From Azospirillum sp. (GTDB taxonomy: Bacteria > Pseudomonadota > Alphaproteobacteria > Azospirillales > Azospirillaceae): a stretch of 64,000 bases of DNA. Both the position numbers and the translations under genes were made by a program. The notes beneath the pieces are model-generated. The model did not search any database and had not been told where the DNA came from. It saw nothing but the letters and a program-made list of their open reading frames with translations. Positions 26,909 through 36,047 of the stretch are shown here, piece by piece (the first letter of the stretch is position 1; every line of letters begins with the position of its first letter). Location: positions 1-64,000 of the forward strand of contig WGNK01000061.1 in the NCBI GenBank assembly GCA_016124535.1, in the 5' to 3' direction.

Positions 26909-28183
26909 TCACAGCAGATCGCGCAACCGGACCCAGGTCATCGCCAGGGTCAATAATGGGCGGCGCAGGGCGGCACCGCCGGGAAATCGGTAGTGGGGAA
27001 TCCGGGCAAAAATGTCGAAGCGTTCGGCGGTGCCGGCGATCGCCTCCGCGATCACGCGGCCGGCAATCGCGGTCAGGGCCACGCCCTGACCTGAATAGCC
27101 ATGGGCAAACAGGGTCGCCGGCCCCAACCGGCCGAGCCGGGGCGCGCGGTCGAGGGTAATGGCGACATCGCCGCTCCAGCAATAGTCAATCGCGACATCG
27201 GCCAGCTGGGGAAAGCACCGATGCAGCTTTTTCCGCAGCGCCTGGGCGAGATGCCGCCGGTCCTGCCCGGAATAGCTGGCGCCGCCCCCGAACAGCAACC
27301 GGTGGTCCTGGGTCGGGCGGAAATAATCGAGCACGAAATTGCAATCGGCCACTGCCATCCCCGAGGGGATCAGCGCTCGCAGCCTCGCTTCGCCGAGCGG
27401 CGCCGTGGCGATGATGTCGGTCGCCACCGGCATCACCCAACCAGCCAGCGCCGGTACCGTGTTGCCCAGATAGGCATTGCCGGCGAGCACCAGCCAGCGC
27501 GCCCGGACGCTGCCACGGTCGGTATAGGCGGCCGGGAGGGCGCCGGTATCCACCCGTTCGACCCGCGAACCTTCGAACAGGCGCACGCCGGCCTGACGCG
27601 CCGCCCGGCCCAGCCCCCGGCAATAGTCCAGCGCGTGGAGATGACCGCCGCCGGCATCGCAGAGCCCGCCCAGATAGCGCGGACTGTCGACCATCGCCCG
27701 CAGTTCGGTGCGGTCGATCAGGCGCAGACGGTCATAGCCTTGGGCGGCGACCTCATCCTGCCAACGCCGGAGTTCGTCGAGCTGGCGCGGCCTGACCGCA
27801 ACCGACAGATGGCCGTCGCGCAGATCGCAAGCGATCTCGTGGCGGGCAATGCGGGCCCGAACGATCGCTTTGGCTTCTTCGGCCAGGCTCCACAGCCGGC
27901 GAGCGTCGTCCCGACCGACCCGCTGCCCAAGTTCCGCCAAACTCGGGTGAAAACCCGACATCAACTGGCCGCCATTGCGCCCGGAGGCGCCCCAGCCGAC
28001 CCGGTGTGCTTCCAGGACGACGGTGTCGAACCCGCGCTCGGCCAAATGCAGGGCGCTGATCAAACCAGTATAGCCGGCACCGACCACACAGACATCGCAG
28101 GTGACGTCGCCGACCAAGGGCGGCGAGGGCTGCCACGCCGCCGCGGTGGCGTCGTACCAGGAGCAGGAATCGGGCGCGGTCAA
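26909..28183 (-). CDS. FAD-dependent amine oxidoreductase (DAO family, PuuB-like)
   Basis: The 424-residue protein has the FAD-binding dinucleotide fold CVVGAGYTGLISALHLAERG near residue 32, then VVLEAHRVGWGASGRNGGQL with the family's GASGRNGGQ turn, and a C-terminal FAHGYSGQGVALTAIAGRVIA-type flavin segment. This combination matches gamma-glutamylputrescine oxidase and related amine oxidases. The substrate is not determined; no other putrescine genes are nearby. The start is TTG at 28183 (AGGA nine bases upstream). It is convergent with the transglutaminase gene, with one base between the stops. Confidence 0.85.
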   Translation of the reverse strand: MTAPDSCSWYDATAAAWQPSPPLVGDVTCDVCVVGAGYTGLISALHLAERGFDTVVLEAHRVGWGASGRNGGQLMSGFHPSLAELGQRVGRDDARRLWSLAEEAKAIVRARIARHEIACDLRDGHLSVAVRPRQLDELRRWQDEVAAQGYDRLRLIDRTELRAMVDSPRYLGGLCDAGGGHLHALDYCRGLGRAARQAGVRLFEGSRVERVDTGALPAAYTDRGSVRARWLVLAGNAYLGNTVPALAGWVMPVATDIIATAPLGEARLRALIPSGMAVADCNFVLDYFRPTQDHRLLFGGGASYSGQDRRHLAQALRKKLHRCFPQLADVAIDYCWSGDVAITLDRAPRLGRLGPATLFAHGYSGQGVALTAIAGRVIAEAIAGTAERFDIFARIPHYRFPGGAALRRPLLTLAMTWVRLRDLL

Positions 28184-28328
28184 GGGAACTCATCCTGGAT
28201 CGGCGGAAGCCGCGACGGCGGCGCCATCGGGTCGCGCTCGGCTCTAACCGCTGATTGCCGCGCTGGCAAGCCGAGAGTCCGAACGCCGTCTCCGGCGTCG
28301 AAGGCGGGTGGGCTGGTCGGGCCGGGTA

Positions 28329-28637
28329 TCAGGGGTCGTCGTGGCGGGGTTCATGGATCAAAGGCGGTCCCAGCTCGTCGAAGCGGAAGCGGCGAAACAC
28401 CCGCTCGCCGCTGTAATCGAGTACCCGCAGGTCATCGCTCTCGCCGAGATCCTGCGATACCAAGTCGAAATGGTTGCCATAGCGCTGTTTCGCCAATTCC
28501 AGCGGGACCTGGTAGCAGAGAAATTTGTCAATTCCTTTGACGGTGAGCTTGCGCAGCAATGCCGGCTCCTCGGCCGAGCCATAGGTGGTCAAAATCGCCA
28601 GGGCACCACTGCCGGTGAGCAATAAGAATACATTCAT
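28329..28637 (-). CDS. Conserved hypothetical cytosolic protein
   Basis: The 102-residue protein starts MNVFLLLTGSGALAILTTYG and contains LLRKLTVKGIDKFLCYQVPLELAKQRYGNHFDLV (in pieces), then DDLRVLDYSGERVFRRFRFDELGPP. It is a soluble alpha/beta protein by appearance. I recognise this as a recurrent short family in alphaproteobacteria but know no function. The start at 28637 has GGAGGA seven bases upstream; the open frame continues upstream without a binding site. Confidence 0.75.
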   Translation of the reverse strand: MNVFLLLTGSGALAILTTYGSAEEPALLRKLTVKGIDKFLCYQVPLELAKQRYGNHFDLVSQDLGESDDLRVLDYSGERVFRRFRFDELGPPLIHEPRHDDP

Positions 28638-28823
28638 CGCCGAATCCTCCGCAGGTCGCGCCGATTCGTCTGGGCACCGGTCTTCCGCCAGCGCCATCCT
28701 GGACGGGGTTGGAGCGTTGTCATGATAGATGGGGAGCACAAGATCAATCGGCCATGCTTGATCGCAAGCCAAACCGATCTTCGAGACTGGCCTTGCCCCC
28801 CGCCGGTGCTTTCCGGATCAGAA

Positions 28824-29864
28824 TCAATGATCGAGTTCGATATAGCGGCTGCTGCCCCAGCCGGCCTTGTCCCCCGCGATCACCTGGACCCAGCCGTCTT
28901 CGCTATCAAGGACATAGCCGGTGTATTTGCCGGCAGGAAGATCGCCGGCGACCCCAAAATCGGTCCCTGGGCCGCGTCTGATATTCAGTGATCGCGCTCT
29001 GACCGTGAAGGCGACCACTGCAATCGGCGTCCCGTCACCCGGTTTGAACACCGGCGCGGCCACAAAAGAGTCGATCGCGCTCGACTGTTTGCGATCCGGC
29101 AGGGCGAGCCCGATCCGACCATTGAGCGGGAACAGACCGCTGGCAGCAAGATTGACCGACCAGGCCTCGAGCATTGATTCGCCGCAGCGCGGCAGGTGGC
29201 CGACCAGGAGTCGGGCGTGCCAGCCGGAATTTCGCAGGTTGGGATGGACCGTCTGGGCGACATCGGGCCGGGATTCGCCGACCGCAACCGCCCCGACCAC
29301 CTGGCCGCAAAAGCTGAACACCACATAGCTGACGCGGATGCCGATCCCCGATTCGCCGGCCCAGCCGGCAAGCACCAGGACATCGTCATCGCGCAGCGGT
29401 CGCTTTTCCGGCGACTCAACCGTTACGCTGTCCAACCAGCCGGTGGTCACCGTCGCCTCGATCGGCCAATCGGTGAGCGGGTAGCTCCCGCTGCCGAAGG
29501 AATCCACCCGGATCGGCGTTTTGGCGAGTGAGAGGTCGAGTTGCGGCGCCGGTATCTGCAGCAAAGCCGAGGCAGCAGCGAGGCTGTTCAGCGACTCCGG
29601 ACCCGAGGCTCCCGATGCTGCGGCCGGCTTGCCCGGCCGGGCTTGCGCCGCCGCGGACGCCGGCACCGGGAGTGACGGCGACGGCGGCGACACCATCGCC
29701 CCAGGCCCGGTCGTACCCGACCCGGCGGCCGGACGGACCGGTACCACTGCCATTTCCTGAGCCGTCTGCGCCTCGTCGCTTGGCCTGAGCAGCAGGATGG
29801 CGAGGAGCAAAACCATGATGCCGACACCGCCGGCAACAATAAGACGCTTTCTGTTGACCCGCAT
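28824..29864 (-). CDS. Membrane-anchored protein with C-terminal SH3b domain
   Basis: The 346-residue protein has an N-terminal membrane anchor (LIVAGGVGIMVLLLAILLL), a Pro/Ala/Ser-rich linker of about 70 residues, an unclassified middle domain and a C-terminal bacterial SH3 domain: VRARSLNIRRGPGTDFGVAG, KYTGYVLDSEDGWVQVIAGD, KAGWGSSRYIEL. SH3b domains commonly bind cell-wall peptides, so a periplasmic envelope role is likely. The middle part (TVTTGWLDSVTVESPEK to FPLNGRIGLALPDRK) has a repeated beta character and could be a carbohydrate- or Ig-like module. Function unknown. Confidence 0.72.
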   Translation of the reverse strand: MRVNRKRLIVAGGVGIMVLLLAILLLRPSDEAQTAQEMAVVPVRPAAGSGTTGPGAMVSPPSPSLPVPASAAAQARPGKPAAASGASGPESLNSLAAASALLQIPAPQLDLSLAKTPIRVDSFGSGSYPLTDWPIEATVTTGWLDSVTVESPEKRPLRDDDVLVLAGWAGESGIGIRVSYVVFSFCGQVVGAVAVGESRPDVAQTVHPNLRNSGWHARLLVGHLPRCGESMLEAWSVNLAASGLFPLNGRIGLALPDRKQSSAIDSFVAAPVFKPGDGTPIAVVAFTVRARSLNIRRGPGTDFGVAGDLPAGKYTGYVLDSEDGWVQVIAGDKAGWGSSRYIELDH

Positions 29865-30014
29865 AATCCGTAACTCTGAGGTTGATCGGCCTCGCGACCG
29901 ACGTTCCGGAGCTGGAGCCGGGCATTGGCTCGGGGGGCCGAGCCGGCCGCGGCGTCCGACGGCGCAGCCTAGCGATATCCTGGAACCGATCAATCACCGT
30001 GACTGGGTCGCCGC

Positions 30015-30051
30015 CAAAAGAAAAGGCCGCGGATCGATTAGATCCGCGGCC
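30015..30051 (-). terminator. Rho-independent terminator of the autotransporter gene
   Basis: On the minus strand GGCCGCGGATC and GATCCGCGGCC form a perfect 11-bp stem with a five-base loop, followed by TTTTCTTTT. It begins 28 bases after the stop codon. Confidence 0.85.
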
Positions 30052-30078
30052 AGGACAGAAAGGACTTAGGATTTCAGA

Positions 30079-32196
30079 TTAGAACTTGTAGCGAAGGCCA
30101 GCGGTAAACCCGTGATCGGTTTCGTTGGCGCCGACCCGGCCGCTGTAGTCGAAGTAGGCATCCAGGTGACCGGGCATCTGGGCCTTCAAGCCGATGCCGA
30201 TCAGCGCCGCGTCGTCGCCAGAGCCCACGCCATTGACCGTGAACTTGCTGCCGCCGAGCGCCAGGCGGGCGGTGGCGGTGCTGTAGCTGTCAAGCAGCTG
30301 ATGCTCCCAGCCGATCCGGGCTTCGGGGACCAGGACGGTGCCGCTGTCGAGCTTGATGTTCTTGGCAATCCGCGCGCCCAGGACCGAAGTCAGGGAGTTG
30401 TAGTCCTGCTCATCGACCGTCAGGTTGAGCGAATTGGCGCCGGTCTCGCTGAAGGCGTCCATGTGGTAGTTGTTGAACCGCAACCCGATCGACGGTTCGA
30501 CCACGATGCCGTCCTGAAGGCTGAGGGTGTAGCCGGCGTCGGCCGCAAACGAGATGGTGCCGCCATCGGACGAGCCATCGGCCGTCCGGTTGAGGCCGCC
30601 GAAGGTGATGTTGCGCTTGGTATCGACATTCTTCAGGATGTAGCCGACCGAGGCGTCGAAGAACATCTTGCCGACGGTGGTGCCGCCGTAGACGCTGAAG
30701 GCGTAGTTGTTGACCTTGGCGGTGTTGCTGTAGTCGCTGGAGTCGATGTCGTCACGGACATAGCCGAAGCTGGCACCGATCACGCCACGATCGAGCTGCA
30801 TTTCAAGGCCGCCCAACGCACCGTAGCTGGCGCGATCGAAGCCGCCGGCATTGCTGTCGCGGTCGGCACTGGCAACCTGGCCCAGCGGCTGAACCCATGC
30901 CGCCCAGCCCTTGCCGGAGGAGGTGTCGCCGCCATTGATCCCGACCAGAGTCGAGCTGCCGGCGCTCAGGCCGGTCTGACCCAGAACGCGGGTGTGGTTG
31001 GCGCGCGAGGTCAGGGCGTCGGTGATCAGGTTCGCGGTGTGGACCGAGGTGCTGCCGACGCTGGCGATCGAGCTGCCGCTGACCTGGTCATAGGCAACCT
31101 TCAGGTTGCTGGCCGACTGGGCGTACAGGGCACTGTAGACGGTGGTCTTGTCGGTGCTGTCCCGGCTCCCGGCTGAGGGGCGGGCGCTCTGCAGCGCATC
31201 GGCCGCAGCCGTCTCGCTCTGGGTCAGGGTGACCCCGGACGAGGACAGATTGCTGAAGCTGGTCGGCGTCACATAGAGGGTGACGGCGCTGGTGCTGTAG
31301 ACCACGTCGAACTGGGTGCCGCTGAGCAGCCCGGAGCCCGGCTGGGTAACCGAGAATGAACCGCTGGAACTGACCGCGCCGCCATTGACGGTGGTCACCA
31401 CCGCAAAGCCGTTACCGACGGCCGGGGTGAAATTGTTGTTGGCCGAACCGCTGATGCCACGGGTAATCGGCACCAGGGTGCCACCGGGGGTCAGGCTGCC
31501 GCCATTGACGATGATCTGGTCGAAGGCGCCAGCCCCGATGCCCGACGACGCCGGCCGGGTGCCGTCGATGTCGAGGTTCGTGGTGCCGCTGAGGGTCGTG
31601 GTCAAATTGGTCAGCGTGGTCGTGCCGGGCGAATTGCCGGGCGAAAAGGTGCCGGCCACGGTCAGGGTCGCACTGCCGCCGGTGCCGGCGATGGTACCAC
31701 TACCAGACAGGGTCGACCCGCTGGAGATGGTGAAAGTCGGAGCAGACAGGGTCCCATCATTGACGACGGAGGCGCCACCGTCCGTCACGATAGCGACCGT
31801 CGAACTCTGGGAGGCGCCCGAGCCCACTTGCACGGTCGTGCCCGCGCCCACCCTAGTCGTGCCGGTGGTCGTATTCGCGCCGGTCAATACGAAGGTGCCG
31901 CTGCTGTTGGTGGTCGGAACCAGGATGATACTGTTGGTCGACACGATATTGCCGGTCCAGGTCCCGCCGGCGGTATCCAGCTGAACGCCGGTCGTGCCCG
32001 CCGTGATGTTGGTATCGACACCCGACGTGGAGTTGGACGTGGTTTGCGTGGTCACGTTGTCGGTGGTCGTCGGCGCGCCCGCCGTCGAACTGGACGCGTC
32101 GGAATAGGTACCGGCTGCCGCAAACGCTTCCTGACTTCCCCCGAGCACGCCGCCAACCGCGAGCCCTAAGAGCATCGCCTTTCTAAATCTGTCCAT
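30079..32196 (-). CDS. Autotransporter outer-membrane beta-barrel protein (type Va)
   Basis: The 705-residue precursor has a signal peptide (MDRFRKAMLLGLAVGGVLGG.. ending AFA), a Ser/Thr/Gly-rich passenger with autotransporter-type beta-strand repeat text (TFVLTGANTTTGTTRVGAGT, GTLSAPTFTISSGSTLSGSG), and a C-terminal barrel of about 280 residues starting near KGWAAWVQPLGQ and ending GLRYKF, with the terminal Phe needed for BAM assembly. The passenger is short and of low complexity, suggesting an adhesin or biofilm factor rather than an enzyme; no protease motif was seen. It is a single-gene unit with its own terminator. Confidence 0.9.
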   Translation of the reverse strand: MDRFRKAMLLGLAVGGVLGGSQEAFAAAGTYSDASSSTAGAPTTTDNVTTQTTSNSTSGVDTNITAGTTGVQLDTAGGTWTGNIVSTNSIILVPTTNSSGTFVLTGANTTTGTTRVGAGTTVQVGSGASQSSTVAIVTDGGASVVNDGTLSAPTFTISSGSTLSGSGTIAGTGGSATLTVAGTFSPGNSPGTTTLTNLTTTLSGTTNLDIDGTRPASSGIGAGAFDQIIVNGGSLTPGGTLVPITRGISGSANNNFTPAVGNGFAVVTTVNGGAVSSSGSFSVTQPGSGLLSGTQFDVVYSTSAVTLYVTPTSFSNLSSSGVTLTQSETAAADALQSARPSAGSRDSTDKTTVYSALYAQSASNLKVAYDQVSGSSIASVGSTSVHTANLITDALTSRANHTRVLGQTGLSAGSSTLVGINGGDTSSGKGWAAWVQPLGQVASADRDSNAGGFDRASYGALGGLEMQLDRGVIGASFGYVRDDIDSSDYSNTAKVNNYAFSVYGGTTVGKMFFDASVGYILKNVDTKRNITFGGLNRTADGSSDGGTISFAADAGYTLSLQDGIVVEPSIGLRFNNYHMDAFSETGANSLNLTVDEQDYNSLTSVLGARIAKNIKLDSGTVLVPEARIGWEHQLLDSYSTATARLALGGSKFTVNGVGSGDDAALIGIGLKAQMPGHLDAYFDYSGRVGANETDHGFTAGLRYKF

Positions 32197-32668
32197 CCTT
32201 CTCGTCCTTTCTGCCTATCGCTTCTTGGTCCTTGACGTTCGACCGGCGTGCCGAGTTTGTCTTTGAATGGCTCGGCCGGGCGAAACCCTCGTCCGTCGGT
32301 CCGGTGCAGGTGCCGTCGGAACGACTTTAAGCCCGGCGCCCAGATGTCTACTGACTAGCCCCACTTTCACGGATTGTGTCAACCGACATCCGCGGCCACC
32401 TCTAATTATTCCGCCGATTGTCGCATGGAGGCAACAAGTTGAATAAACGGCCTATGCTTCATCTTAACCCATTGGTCGCCGCGCACCAAGACCAACCGAC
32501 GGCGCGACCGCCACTTCACCGATTTTGCCTGCAGCCGGAGGCGCGGCGTCTGCCCGAATCCGCCGCCGACGGCAAGGACGGTTCGGCTTCTCCGACTTTT
32601 TCTGGTTCGTGCCGCCCCGATCGCCTATAGCATAGCGCCATCGTCGCATGCACGAAGGGGGGGTATCG
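32197..32668. other. Divergent region between autotransporter and AMIN-Sel1 gene
   Basis: This stretch separates divergently transcribed envelope genes and is less GC-rich than its surroundings. A short frame at 32440 (TTG after GGAGGCAAC) exists but its translation shows no family signature. No clear -35/-10 pair was assigned for either gene. Confidence 0.45.
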
Positions 32669-34060
32669 GTGGGGCGCCAGGATCATCGACTGAAGTGGGC
32701 GTGGCTGACAGTCCTCTTGGTCACCCTGGTGGCTGGAGTCTGGCGGGACGCGGCGGCCGGACCGATCGAGATTACCAAACTGCGATTCGGTCAGGACGGG
32801 GGAAAAGCCCGGATCGTATTCGATATGCAAGGAACCCCCAAGTTCTACACCGCGGTTTCACCCGACGGGTTGACGCTGAGCGTCGGCTTGACCGGCATTG
32901 CCTGGCGCCCGCCGACGAGCGGCGCCATCCGGCATTCGGATCTGCTGCTGCGATATCTGTTCCGACCGGAACCGAAGCTCAGCAACGGCCGCCTGGATAT
33001 CCACGCCCAAAGAGCGATTCACGTCGCATCCGCCGTGATTCTGCCCCCCACCGGTGGGGTCAGATTCTACCGCCTGGTGATCGATCTGGTCCCGCTCGAC
33101 GAGCCCGCCAAACCGGGTCCGACCGCCGTGGTCAAGCCACCACCGCCGCCGGAACGCCCGCAGTCTGTGGCCCCGCAGTCAATGGCCCCGCAGTCAATGG
33201 CCCCGCAGTCGCTGGCGGAGCTTCCGGCGCCCGATCGCAAACCCGCAACGCCCGAAGCCCCCGCGGTGATAGCTTCGGAGGAACCCGGTACAGCGAATCC
33301 GCCGGGCGCCGCGCCATCCAAGGCACCGCCGCCGCCGGAAGCACCGCCCCCGCCGGACGCCGCGCCGGCACCGGAAGGGGCGACCGCTCCGCCGCCTCAG
33401 AAGGCTCCGGTCGTGTCACCGCCCGCCCCCCCGGCCACCGTTGCGCCGCCAGAGCCGGCTGCCGCGCCGCCTCCGCCACAACCGGCAGCCGCCCCCCCAC
33501 CGGCGGCGCCCCCGGTGCAACCGGCTGCCGAATCCCCACCGGCAACGGTACCGGCGCCGGCGGCACCGCCGACCCAGACCGCGGCACTGGCGCCACCGCC
33601 GGCGACGCCCTCGGATCAGGCGGCATGGACCACTGACGAGATCGACCGCGACCTCGCCGACGCCACCAAGGCGATTGTCGGCCACGGCGACAGTCCGGAC
33701 TACCGGACCGCCTTGCGGCTGTTCGAGCGCGCAGCCGCGGCGGGCAGCCCGATCGCCGCCTTCAACGCCGGGGAACTCTATCGGGCCGGCAAAGGGGTTC
33801 CGGTCGATTTGCCGGCGGCGGCGACCTGGTACGATCGGTCGGCGCGGGCCGGGTTTGCCCCGGCGCAATTCTACCTGGGCGTCCTGCTGTACAACGGGAT
33901 CGGCGTGGCGCCCGATCGCGAACGCGCCCACCAATTATTGGCCGCCGCCGCCGGGCAAGGCCATGCCCAGGCCAAGGCGGCCCTGGCGGAGATCGAGAAG
34001 CAGTCGGCCGCCGCCCAATCCGCCGCGGGCGCACCGGCAAAGCCCGCCGAGGGCAAATAG
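32669..34060 (+). CDS. AMIN-like domain, proline-rich linker, Sel1 repeats: envelope protein
   Basis: The 463-residue protein has an N-terminal signal/anchor (WAWLTVLLVTLVAGVW), then an AMIN-like beta domain (ITKLRFGQDGGKARIVFDMQ, FYRLVIDLVPLDE) of the type that localises proteins to septal peptidoglycan, a Pro/Ala-rich linker of about 170 residues, and three Sel1-like repeats (ALRLFERAAAAGSPIAAFNAGELY, WYDRSARAGFAPAQFYLGVLLYNG, AHQLLAAAAGQGHAQAKAAL). No amidase domain is present. The start is GTG at 32669, seven codons into the open frame, because AAGGGGGGG lies directly before it. A scaffold role at the cell wall is inferred. Confidence 0.72.
   Translation: MGRQDHRLKWAWLTVLLVTLVAGVWRDAAAGPIEITKLRFGQDGGKARIVFDMQGTPKFYTAVSPDGLTLSVGLTGIAWRPPTSGAIRHSDLLLRYLFRPEPKLSNGRLDIHAQRAIHVASAVILPPTGGVRFYRLVIDLVPLDEPAKPGPTAVVKPPPPPERPQSVAPQSMAPQSMAPQSLAELPAPDRKPATPEAPAVIASEEPGTANPPGAAPSKAPPPPEAPPPPDAAPAPEGATAPPPQKAPVVSPPAPPATVAPPEPAAAPPPPQPAAAPPPAAPPVQPAAESPPATVPAPAAPPTQTAALAPPPATPSDQAAWTTDEIDRDLADATKAIVGHGDSPDYRTALRLFERAAAAGSPIAAFNAGELYRAGKGVPVDLPAAATWYDRSARAGFAPAQFYLGVLLYNGIGVAPDRERAHQLLAAAAGQGHAQAKAALAEIEKQSAAAQSAAGAPAKPAEGK
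33169..33210 (+). repeat. 15-bp tandem repeat in the proline-rich linker
   Basis: GGCCCCGCAGTCAAT occurs twice and its first 12 bases a third time, coding the five-residue unit APQSM. The copies are identical at DNA level, so the linker length may vary between strains. Confidence 0.85.
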
Positions 34061-34083
34061 CCGCCGCCGCGGGAACATCATCG

Positions 34084-34458
34084 CTAAGGCGCTGAGGCCG
34101 ACAAGCCCCAGCGCCGCCCTTCGCGGTGTCCATGCAACTGGTAGTGCTGACGCGCACCGAACAGTCCCATGCGGCCATGTTCGCCGAACACCGCGTCCGC
34201 CGCGACATCGGGATTGCGCGACCAGTAGGCTTCGGCCAGGGCGCGTTCGCCGGCGAGATCGAGCGAACGGAGCGCCATCACCTGACGCAGATAAAGCTGC
34301 CGGTCCCGCGCCGCACCGTCGCCGGCCACCGAGTTCACGAAGCCCTGGGCGTAAAGCCCGAACGCGGCCGCCACCCCCAGCCACAGCAGGGCGGCCATCC
34401 CCCGCCGCTCCAGGAAGGGCGTCAGGGGGAGACGGTCAGCAGTATCCAGTCGCTCCAT
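34084..34458 (-). CDS. Small membrane protein, overlaps sulfatase-like gene
   Basis: The 124-residue protein has one membrane helix (MAALLWLGVAAAFGLYAQGF) near residue 22 and a C-terminal region reading AEAYWSRNPDVAADAVFG ... HYQLHGHREGRRWG. The pattern Y-x-x-x-NPDV ... HY-x-x-x-G-x-x-EGR recurs in secreted and surface proteins of alphaproteobacteria, where it is usually a small repeat of unknown role. The ATG at 34458 has AAGGAG at good spacing and lies 37 bases inside the upstream sulfatase-like gene, so the two are probably co-translated. Confidence 0.65.
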   Translation of the reverse strand: MERLDTADRLPLTPFLERRGMAALLWLGVAAAFGLYAQGFVNSVAGDGAARDRQLYLRQVMALRSLDLAGERALAEAYWSRNPDVAADAVFGEHGRMGLFGARQHYQLHGHREGRRWGLSASAP

Positions 34459-36047
34459 CGGTCGCTCCTTCCCTTGACCCCGACACGCAGTCGGAAACTG
34501 CGGTAGGGCAGCACAAACGTCTCCCAATAGCGCTGGTCAACCGCGCCGAATGCCTTGGTGGTCCCGACCACCTCGAGGTCGCCCGAAAGCTCCAGCGCGC
34601 CTTCCCCGGCCTGGTAGTGGACGACGTAGCGGGTCGCGGCGTCGCCGGTCCAGGCGAGGGTGAATCCGTCTGCGACATCGGCCAGGGTCACCGCCCGACT
34701 GGAGGCCGGCGTCACCCAGCGGGGCCGGGGCGCCATCGACACCGGCTCGCCCTCGCGGTCCCCGGCGCCGGGCGGCCGGAAGGCGGCGAGCTCCGGATCG
34801 AGATCACGACGCAGACGCCGCGCGATCTCCGGGTGCAAGGGCGCGACGTCGGTGGTCTCCGCGGGGTCTTCGATCAGGTCATAGAGCCGGGTTTCGACGT
34901 CGATGGCGCCCGAGCGGCGGACATGCAGTTTCCAGCGCCCCTCGACCCGCGCCACCACGAAGTCGGTCTGATGGCCGGCGTCGGGATCCGAAAAGCCGCC
35001 GCGGCTGGTCAGGCCGGACCATGGCCGATCAGGCGGCACCGCCAGCAGATCGCCGCCGCCCAGCGGGCGCGTCGGAACCACGCCCAGCAGACGCAGGATC
35101 GTCGGCATGATGTCGAGATGGCTGGTCGGGGCCGCGACCACTGCGCCCCGCGGCACTGCGATCACCGGCGGCAGCCACAGGAACAACGGCACATGAACCA
35201 GCTCATCGTGGAGATGGCCATTGTGGTTGGTCGAAGCATGGCCGACATCGCCGTGTTCGAGATGTTCGTCGCCGTGATCTGCGGTCACCACCAGAATGGT
35301 ATTCCGGCTCAGCCCGCTCTTTTCCAGGAAGTTCCAGAACTCGCCGAACCAGGCATCGAATTCGCGCACCGCCCCCTGGTGCAGCGCCGCGATCGCCGCC
35401 CGGTCGCTAGGCTGGAAAGCGATGCTGCCATGGGGAATCACCGGCAGCCGCATCACCGTTTCAATCCGCTCGACCGCGGCCAGATCATTCGGCGGCAGCA
35501 AGCGGCGCCAGTCCGGCCGGAACGACGGCGACGGCGCATAGGGCAAATGGGTTTGCAGGTAATGGTGCCAGAGCACGAACGGTTCGGCTTTGCTCGCCCG
35601 TTCGGCCAGCCAGTACAGCGGATCCAGGCCTGCTTCGATGTCGAGACCGAGGTTCTGGTAGACGTCCATGTTCATGAACGCCTCCAGGCCACCGACCCGC
35701 CAGCCTCGCCCGGCCAGATCCTCCAGCGGCAATTGCCAGGAGGCCGGCACGTAGTTGCCGCGCGCGTGAACCCCCTGCTCGAATGGCGACAGCCCGTCCA
35801 GAATCGCGATGATATTGGGCACCGTCCAGGCCGAGACGGCACGATGGTTGGTAAAGCGGAGACCTCGCCGGGCGGCGGCCCACAGATTGGGAGTCGCCGA
35901 CTGGGAAACCGCGTCGGCGCGAAAGCTCTCGACCGTCAGCACGATCACATTGAGCCGGGCCGGCGTGGCCAGCTGGCGGAGTGACGGCCACGCCGCCACA
36001 ACCGCGATGCCCGCCAGAAGGCTAGCGAAAAGTGAGCGGCAGCGCAT
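34422..36047 (-). CDS. Sulfatase-superfamily membrane enzyme lacking the CxPxR motif
   Basis: The 541-residue protein has an N-terminal membrane segment and an alkaline-phosphatase/sulfatase core: LNVIVLTVESFRADAV (metal Glu/Asp), AVSAWTVPNIIAILDG (Thr at the nucleophile position), and VVTADHGDEHLEHGDVGH (metal-binding DHGDE). The formylglycine motif CxPSR of true sulfatases is absent, so a Thr-nucleophile reaction like that of phosphoethanolamine or phosphoglycerol transferases is more likely. A C-terminal beta domain follows (TLAWTGDAATRYVVHYQAG). The ATG at 36047 overlaps the VanZ-like gene by 26 bases, with a longer frame to 36092. Location beside glycan genes suggests decoration or trimming of a surface polysaccharide. 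Confidence 0.72.
   Translation of the reverse strand: MRCRSLFASLLAGIAVVAAWPSLRQLATPARLNVIVLTVESFRADAVSQSATPNLWAAARRGLRFTNHRAVSAWTVPNIIAILDGLSPFEQGVHARGNYVPASWQLPLEDLAGRGWRVGGLEAFMNMDVYQNLGLDIEAGLDPLYWLAERASKAEPFVLWHHYLQTHLPYAPSPSFRPDWRRLLPPNDLAAVERIETVMRLPVIPHGSIAFQPSDRAAIAALHQGAVREFDAWFGEFWNFLEKSGLSRNTILVVTADHGDEHLEHGDVGHASTNHNGHLHDELVHVPLFLWLPPVIAVPRGAVVAAPTSHLDIMPTILRLLGVVPTRPLGGGDLLAVPPDRPWSGLTSRGGFSDPDAGHQTDFVVARVEGRWKLHVRRSGAIDVETRLYDLIEDPAETTDVAPLHPEIARRLRRDLDPELAAFRPPGAGDREGEPVSMAPRPRWVTPASSRAVTLADVADGFTLAWTGDAATRYVVHYQAGEGALELSGDLEVVGTTKAFGAVDQRYWETFVLPYRSFRLRVGVKGRSDRWSDWILLTVSP

Noticed and set aside
32440..32630. Short plus-strand frame from TTG after GGAGGCAAC
   Set aside because: The ribosome-binding-like sequence is attractive but the translation has no signature and the frame is short; not enough to call a gene.
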